From: Tenodera sinensis
Taxonomy: Eukaryota > Arthropoda > Insecta > Mantodea > Mantidae
Length of the DNA: 64,000 nt
Reading direction: 5' to 3'
NCBI GenBank assembly: GCA_030765045.1
Contig: CM060962.1
Coordinates: 209,485,636 to 209,549,635, forward strand
This document shows positions 57,291 through 64,000 of this stretch, one piece after another. Made by a program: the position numbers and the translations under genes. Position 1 is the first letter of the stretch, and each line of letters starts with the position of its first letter. The notes beneath the pieces were generated by a model, which did not search any database, was not told the DNA's origin, and worked only from the letters and a program-made list of their open reading frames with translations.

Positions 57291-58885
57291 TTTCCACAGT
57301 TGCTGCATGGCTTTTGTCAAATCGAGGGTAATGTGGCATAATGAGCGCTATGCGAAATGCGCGAAGTTAAGAGAATGACTAATATCGTGCATGAGAAACA
57401 TCTGCGTGCTTATTTTGAGCTTTTGTTTCCATGTTAGGAATCTTTCTTTCTATGGGGACATTATTCTATGCATATTCATTACCATAGTGATACAACTCTG
57501 GATAAGTAACCAATATTAAAGGTTTGTAAATAATAATTATTTGATATAAATGTAAAACTTGAAATTTTATTTTGCGTATAGGAATGTTTGCGGTGTAGGA
57601 AAATAAAGCAAGTTTTAACATGTGCTGTCATAGTATTTTTAGGCAGCCCTGAATGTTGAATTTAATTAGTATCCAGTTGAAATTTGCGCGGAAAGAGCAG
57701 TGGTAATGCAATGGTAATTCTAATCAGTTGTTTGGCCATCGCATAGCACCAGTGCTGACAGCATCATCACTTCTACAATCATAACAGACTGTGAAAAAAT
57801 AAACAGAATAAGTGTAACAATATTATTAATAAACACAACGCGATAATGCCACTGGTTAATGTTGGTTCCCATTTGTAAGAAACAAGTGTGGTAACAGTGG
57901 GGCGTTATAAAAATGTGAACTCGCTGAACGTTATACGTAATGTTCAGTTTCTGGGATGAGCTGCTCGTGTTAAAAGCTGTACTTTTAGTGCCGACTTTTA
58001 AAAAGGATCTTTAAGATACGGTTGGCTGGAACATTTTATGGAAAGGTTTTTGTTATCTCGTGGCCTTTATTTTAATTAGCCCATTTTTCATCTTCCGTGA
58101 TAACAGCTGTTTCAGCCGGTACTTCGAAGATCATAAAAAGCGACGCTTTATTGTGTAATGTGATGAAGATGCATAAAGAATAATTATGGTTGAAGAACAG
58201 GAACCACCATCCTGTGGTTCCATTGTCTGCTTCAGTCAGGAACGAGATAATGTTGAGGTGCCGTGCCAGCGAGAATGATTCTCAAGGGTTATATTACGTT
58301 GCAGTGTAATTTGAGGTATCCCAGGGACACAGTTGGCTAACCAGCTACAAATCCTGCTTGAACATCCTCAGCCGGGGTTTCTGACAACCGAAAGCTTAGC
58401 TGCTTGGGTTTATGTTCCTACAACGTGCTTCTCCAAAACGATGGACGATGAAATTTGAAGTTTGTAAGCTGTAGTTAAATCTCCCATCGCCATTTTCATG
58501 CTAATGAAATAAACGCACGGGTTCAAGTAAGGTGTGATTATTTCCTGAACATCATTTCGATATCTGTCGACTTTGAGATAAGCATTTGTCATCTTGTCAT
58601 AAAGCTTGATTTTGTATTTTTGTTTCGGTACATGCACTGAAATTTACACCACATTTCAAATTTTAATGAAAATTTCTGCTACTCGGTGCATCACAAACTC
58701 ATCACCATGATAGTTATTTGCATGGTTATATTCTTTCCGACTTCCTAGGTTTTGTTTTCTTTAATCAAGTAATAATTTATCAGGCGATTTACTCGCTGTT
58801 GGGCCATAATTTCTTCATGTTATTTTTACAACAGTTTTCACAAGTTTTACACGACAAACAAAAACCTTTCCAGAATTTTAGAATT
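57291..58885. other. AT-rich stretch, nothing assigned
   Basis: No recognised feature. Confidence 0.4.
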
Positions 58886-59145
58886 GGGACCAAAGCCGAC
58901 CAATCCGACTGCCGACCTCACGCCCACGTGCTTGAGGCAGAGGTGGGCGATCATACAACCGATAAGGACAGGTGATGTGGCCAGCATCATGCATCCCCCA
59001 GTCGGAATGTTGCCTTTCGTGTTCGGAATTGCTGCTTATCAAAACTCCGAATTTCGTCACGGTGCAGAGTGGGCACCGGTCCTATATCCGGGGCTTAAGA
59101 CTCGCACCTCCATCCCTAGTGGAATGACGGGCCGATTTTGGGTCG
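58886..59145 (-). mobile_element. SINE-like family 5, body copy without head
   Basis: Shares CCGACTGCCGACCTCACGCC, GGCAGAGGTGGGCGATCATA, the GATGTGGCCAGCAT block, CCCCAGTCGGAATGTTG and GGCACCGGTCCTATATCC with 47478-47852. The tRNA-like head, expected beyond 59145, is not recognisable. A 133-codon frame running through it is a by-product of its GC content. Confidence 0.65.
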
Positions 59146-59414
59146 TCCCCGACGTCTTCCATACCCTTCTTAAATGTCTTAAAGCACTCGAAAACGTGTG
59201 TACAAGATATTCACTGACCATTATTAATTCTTTCCATAATTTGCAAGTTTCTGTGGCAGATTTTTCGAGTTTTGTGAAGAATTAGATGTTAACCCGTTGT
59301 TCTAGTTAGATGACGATGATATTCTTGTATCTCCTAAGTGAAGGATATGGCCTCTTGAGGTTTCTGTAATAAGGTAATTTCGGATGTGTAGGTTATTGGC
59401 CTTCAACACTTAAA

Positions 59415-59800
59415 GCCTGGTGAAGGGGTTGCCTTCTGATTATCCAGGCTTACTGATTTTCTGTCGGAGTTTCTTCCCTTGGCCTTTGAAGTTCCCAGTT
59501 CCAACTGTAAGGCAGCAGTTCCTATTCTTTTACCCCGAATAGGAGGGTTGTCTCTTTCGCCAGTTCCATCGTTCCGAAGTCCCTCTTCTCCGCCTTCATG
59601 CCGTTGAGGACGTCACCTTAACCATGGCAAGGGGCCTCCATATTTATAACCGCTGGAGACAGGACGGCCCACAGGCATTGGGGTAGCTCAGATACCTCGG
59701 AGTATTATTCCGACGGAGCCCAGACACGATCAGCTTCAAATACAGATTCCCCCAGACTACCCGTGGCACATGAGTGAAACTTTGTGACGATAACAGAATA
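59415..59800. repeat. GC-rich tract, repeat-like, unidentified
   Basis: Starts near AAGCCTGGTGAAGGGGTTGC and runs through TCTTTCGCCAGTTCCATCG, AGGACGTCACCTTAACCATG and GACGGCCCACAGGCATTGGG. The composition break against the AT-rich flanks suggests an inserted element. No second copy in the window and no motif I can name. Confidence 0.35.
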
Positions 59801-59809
59801 GCCCCACCT

Positions 59810-59926
59810 CAAGCCCGGGCGACTTACGAAATAGCTTGAGCGATCTTCATTTTGTTTACCTGCTGACCATACAGTCATTGTAAGGTCGTGAGCGGGCTGC
59901 GCTCAAGTACTAGCTGCCCAGGGCTG
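59810..59926. mobile_element. hAT MITE, relative of 56937-57059
   Basis: The left end CAAGCCCGGGCGACTTACG and the right end in reverse complement, CAGCCCTGGGCAGCTAG, form TIRs. The interior (CTGACCATACAGTCATTGTA, GGGCTGCGCTCAAG) parallels CTAAACATACAGCTATTAGT and AGGCTGTGCCAAG in the 57-kb copy. Flanking octamers agree poorly (5 of 8). Confidence 0.65.
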
Positions 59927-62029
59927 CCCTAGCCTATTCGTCCTCGAAGTGGTGGGAAATGAGTAAATAATTATGTCCGGTATCTTTATTGCCACACCTC
60001 GTGCCTACCCTTTTTATTTGTATTGACATTTAACACTCCTTGAGCGTGATAAAGCCACGAAGAACGACAAAGAATAGCTCTAGTGACACGCCATTCGTGC
60101 GTTTTCAAGTTAAGTAGACAAGTATAGATGTTTCTCCTGATTGGTCAACTTTGTATTCTAACAATAATTTACGTTTTATTTAAGTTTACACAAAATTGGA
60201 GTGTAGTCCAGTTCTGTATTTTTACTTTAATTTTTTGGAGATATTTAGCTGCCTTGTCATATGGCCTTCTTTTCTCTCTCTTTCTGCGGCACTCTTTTTC
60301 TGCTCCGCTGCATACAAATGAGTGCAGTCCACGTAAGAACACGAATATCTGCAAGGCTGTGCGTGCCGAAAATTGGATGAAAATTGGTATGAAAGTTTAA
60401 TAGGCAGTTCGACCGTCGCTAAACTCTATGCGGAACCCTGCAGTCCTCTTTAAAGGAGATAACTTAAAGCTAAATTTCTCGATTAACTTATCTTGCAAAT
60501 TGGTGGGGAGTGGATTTTTTTCTTTCTTTCCTCGACAGCGGAAATATACATTTCAACCAAGTGTATAAATCATAGTTATCACAGTCTTTGGCGTAAGCAT
60601 CCTGTGTTCTGTGGCATATACATAACAAGGAGATAACTAGCGCTTGGGCGTACTGACGACTCATGACAAACCTTGTCTTTTGAACAACACAGCAACAAAC
60701 AAGTGTTAATTTGGCTAGCTCTTAGTTTGTTAGACTGTTGCTGGGTTGCAAGAAAGCACTTGGAGCTTTCTTTAGCGCTGAAGTGTTCCTTTGCATCTGA
60801 AATGAGTTGCATGACCGATTTACAACGCTATTCAATCGAGTATCACTAAAGATCGAATCTCGGATCTAGAAACAGAGAATGGCTGCCATCATTAATTTCA
60901 TCGCATGGTTTCCTCTTAATTTTTTCGTATTGACATCCTCAGATATAAGTAAATAAAAAAATATTGCTGTATGTATTATTGTTGATGTGTGAATAGCATT
61001 ACAATTTTTTGCCGGGAAGTGTTGTATTCCTATTCTGTTCTTCATTATACGGTTATTGGATCTGAGCGTATTTCGCTTAAGATTGCTTGTGTCCTGAAAA
61101 CCCTTTTTCGTCACAAAATACTTTTTAGCAGTGATGCATGTTTCCAATTTCGACAAGCTACCGTAGCCAATACAATAAAACGAAGAGCTTCCTCTATCCA
61201 CCCCCGTCTCCTTTAAGCTGCTTCACCTTTTCAAGCATATACATATAATTGTAACTAGTAACTACCATATGCTGCTGAATTATTGTCAATTACACGTATT
61301 ACTACAAGTTCTGCAATAAAAGAATGCACCAATATAATTCCACATATTCGCAATAAGCGATGTGTAGTGTTGACCATGATACCCAATTTAGACGGCTTCA
61401 CTACTTAATTTTAAGTATACACATACATATACCTACATACGTATGTAAGTGTAACTACCATATCCTGAGGGTGAATTATTGTCAATCACATGTATTACCA
61501 CAAGTTGTGCAATAAATGGGTACAATTTAGTGCTAAGTGTTCAGATATGAAATGCTTTAGCAAAATACGAATAGGAAATTTAGATATAGTTCAATACCTT
61601 TCAAGAATAGCTGTGAGGGTTCTCTGATCAGTAATTTCTCCAATGTTATCGGTGCTGCAAACTACAGTTACACGAAAATTTGAAATGCTTAGAAACAGGA
61701 CAGGTTAATTTTCTACTAATTATTTTTCTATTGAAGTCCAAGCACAAGCAGTCTGCATTCTGAGGACACAATTCCACGTTGCCAACTGGCTCTCTTCAAT
61801 TTGTAACTGTGTACCTGACTTTTCTTTGTACTATTATTTTCTGAAATTAATGTTGTTCCTTTAAGAGAAAAATTTACTTCTATTCGTTTTGTTGTATATT
61901 TTGGCTTGCCGAAAACACGAAAAGACTATCAACAAAATTAGAAGTGTCAATTCTGAAGGCGTGGAAATTGTTTGTTGCAGCGACATGATACGTGTGATTG
62001 AGATATCTATGTATCCGGCCACGTGTTCT
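59927..62029. other. AT-rich stretch, nothing assigned
   Basis: Several 75-111 codon frames in 60128-61216 have no recognisable motif. Confidence 0.4.
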
Positions 62030-62238
62030 TGCAAAGAGAACAGAATCCCACCATATAGCGACAGGTTTTGGAAATATCGCTTTAACTTATTGTGTACTTC
62101 TTATACCTGCAACAAAATGAATAATGAAGTTTTACCTGTATTAACAGTAAATAGAAGAATAAGGTTTTTTTTGTAAGAGTAGTTTGTAGAAGACTGATCA
62201 GAGAAAGCTATGTGAATGCAACACATCAGATTTTTTTT
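62030..62238 (+). mobile_element. single arm of the foldback family seen at 15644
   Basis: TGCAAAGAGAACAGAATCCC and the terminal AGAGAAAGCTATGTGAATGC with AACACATCAGATTTTT align with the right arm of the 15644-16416 element (GTGCAAAGAGAACGGGATCTC and GAGAAAGCCATGTGAGTGCA). No inverted partner was found, so it is a truncated or solo arm. Confidence 0.6.
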
Positions 62239-62359
62239 TCTGTGAAGTAGTGCAGAATTCACAGCATAAAACGCCAGATGCAATACCATATTTAAAATAT
62301 AAATGTGTGCTTATGATATCAAATTAAAAATGAAAAACTAAAAATGTCAGGTGTGTTTT

Positions 62360-62366
<7 letters not shown>

Positions 62367-62395
<29 letters not shown>
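62367..62395. repeat. CT microsatellite
   Basis: Perfect (CT)n run following a T-run. Confidence 0.9.
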
Positions 62396-62397
<2 letters not shown>

Positions 62398-63263
62398 ACG
62401 TTTAGTCTCTCCTTAAAGTACATTTCATGGGGTGATTGATTAGAAACCAAATGTAGTATTTCACGCCCCATAAAATCGTGACAACACAAAATAAACGTTA
62501 TTATTTATTATCAATTACCAATGACGTATACTGATATTTATACAGCAGGCAAAAAAGTTGGTTTACGCTTCACGTGCGATAGAGGTAAAACAAACGCCTG
62601 TTGTTTGAGTTGTACGCACATTGCCTATATACTTTCCGCTTATCGTCATTGTGAGTCATGTGACCACTGCTTCACTGAATTCTGGTAATGTTGATTACAG
62701 TGATATACCTACTTTCCATATCTGCATCACGTGACGGATCCTATATAGCTCAGTTCACGTGTACAAGCTGTGTATGTGTGCAAGAATCCAGGAGCAAGTG
62801 TGAGTGCACTTTGTAATTGAATAGTTACCCCGAATAGAGATCTAACCTACAAAAAGTTGTTTTGGTGTAAAGTGAAAAAAACTGTTTATTGACATTTGAG
62901 ACTACTGTGCTCCATTAAACATATATAGTTTCATCCTTTTTCATTGTTGCAAACGTATCTGAAGCAAATTTTAAGAGAATTAACATTATGTCCAGAAATA
63001 GAAACAAGTAAGAGGAAGTTGCAGTGGAAAAATGATCTAACCTAAGAGAATGGAACAATGATCTAACCTATACATTACATTTTGTGTTACATAACAGAAG
63101 ACAAACATATTTACTATGATTGATACATTTTTAAAGTGAAATCAGGACTTTTCCCTCTGACATTTATCAAACATAAGAAAGGTTTATTAACATGTTTTTC
63201 ACTCTACTTCTTTGAGGTTTTCATAAAATTTGCGATACTGAAGTGGAATGAACTTGCACATAT
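62396..63263. other. AT-rich stretch, nothing assigned
   Basis: No recognised gene. It may include the 3' flank of the transposon ORF that follows. Confidence 0.4.
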
Positions 63264-64000
63264 CTAGTAAGTCAACTTTCTTTGCTTTTTTGACAGGTAC
63301 ATCTTCTGTGTAAAGTTGAGGTAGAACTCTAGGCAGTGGTTGTAGCTGTTTGCTTCTTTTGTTGGACCGCAAGATCTCATATGCTGTCCAGGTTGTAGAA
63401 TGTTATGACTGATACGGGTCCTGATTCTGTTGGGTTCCTCCTCAGAAAACTGAATCCAGTGACATGAAGTAATCTTAAATTTAGGATCCCTTTTAAGCAT
63501 ACCTTCTATCATTGATAGGTAAACAAAATTTGGTGTGTACATATAGTATGCGGAAAATCCAACATTAACTACATACACTGTAGATTTCTTCTTCTTTCTC
63601 TCTATCAGTGCAAAGTCCCTATCGCAGGGAAGGAAGCTATGCCCGCTTACCAGGAACTTCTGATCAATGGTTGTAAAATATTTTTTCCTTATGAGGTAGC
63701 TATAAAGAGCCAAGCACCTCCAGTTGTTGTTCTGACCAATACAACGATCAGACCAAAGTATCAATCATTTTTTCTTGCCTTGTTTGAGTGGCTCAAAATG
63801 CAGTTCGATGTATTTTAGAATACATGAAGTAACTTCCAGATGCAGAAAAAAGCTCTATCAGTTCCCATATTGTTGATACCCTGATTATAAGTACTCAATG
63901 GTCTCTGATAAAACACAGACGAGTGATGAAGTGTAGGACAAAAAAGTACTTGCTGCATGTCGGTGCACAACACAACATAGTCAGGGTTTCTCTTTGCAGT
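63264..64000 (-). pseudogene. transposon-type DUF7869 protein, frameshifted, runs off the window
   Basis: The minus strand from the window edge encodes DYVVLCTDMQQVLFCPTLHH, then SVFYQRPLSTYNQGINNMGT, AFFCIWKL and a stop. In a second frame (63764-63264) ILWSDRCIGQNNNWRCLAL continues to KKYFTTIDQKFLVSGHSFLP and CDRDFALIE. The Q.vl..P.l....YYkRqL..YN.gi, WSD.C.GQN.N and GHSFLP.DRDF blocks define the DUF7869 family. This occurs in many copies in insect and cnidarian genomes, and its WSD...DRDF acidic residues suggest an RNase H-like nuclease or transposase. A stop and frameshift near 63800 make this copy damaged, although 166 codons downstream stay open. The start lies beyond 64000. Confidence 0.65.

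Noticed and set aside
58884..59285. 133-codon plus-strand ORF as a protein gene
   Set aside because: It overlaps a SINE-like repeat shared with 47.5 kb, so the open frame is a by-product of repeat sequence.

Overview
The window looks like repeat-rich, AT-rich, intergenic or intronic DNA from a large arthropod genome, most likely an insect. The evidence is several families of tRNA-derived SINEs with A- and B-box remnants, LINE endonuclease and reverse transcriptase fragments, Gypsy gag and protease remnants, decayed hAT, pogo, mariner/Tc1 and piggyBac-like DNA transposons, Penelope-type hammerhead motifs, and many microsatellites. A cockroach- or termite-like genome is a guess from the TE mix and not proven. 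No complete host protein gene, rRNA or intact tRNA is visible. The one plausible host coding piece is a 51-nt candidate exon at 52970-53020.

Layout. 1-9 kb is mostly featureless AT-rich DNA with SINE pieces (2.9, 4.5-5.0, 7.4 kb) and a mariner-type MITE (6.3 kb). 9.1-10.7 kb holds a minus-strand LINE endonuclease broken by a mariner fragment. 11-17 kb has SINEs, a decayed CGBP1-type hAT transposase (13.1-15.2 kb) split by a 621-bp insertion with a 10-bp duplication, and a foldback element with long arms (15.6-16.4 kb). 18-20 kb holds fragments of a Tc1-like transposase and a Gypsy protease. 21-25 kb has a TIR element, two SINEs and a second hAT remnant. 25.9-29.6 kb is a nested stack: Gypsy gag, interrupted by a 1.4-kb pogo-type element that itself carries a SINE, then a piggyBac-like element that carries an inverted pair of Penelope-type ribozyme repeats. 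32-32.6 kb holds two 51-55 bp retroposed insertions with 12-bp duplications, one inside a hAT MITE. 36 kb has a non-autonomous relative of the 13-kb hAT. 40.4-42 kb is a third hAT remnant carrying a SINE. 45.5 kb has a LINE RT scrap, 47.5 and 58.9 kb carry another SINE-like family, 50.6 kb has a palindromic MITE, 55.4 kb a clean SINE, and 57 and 59.8 kb short hAT MITEs. The right edge (63.3-64.0 kb) is a transposon-type DUF7869 ORF that runs out of the window.

Nothing here works as an operon or pathway. The content is a historical record of nested transposition, and insertion order can be read at several sites from target-site duplications. All calls were made by eye. Family names rest on remembered motifs and were not searched.
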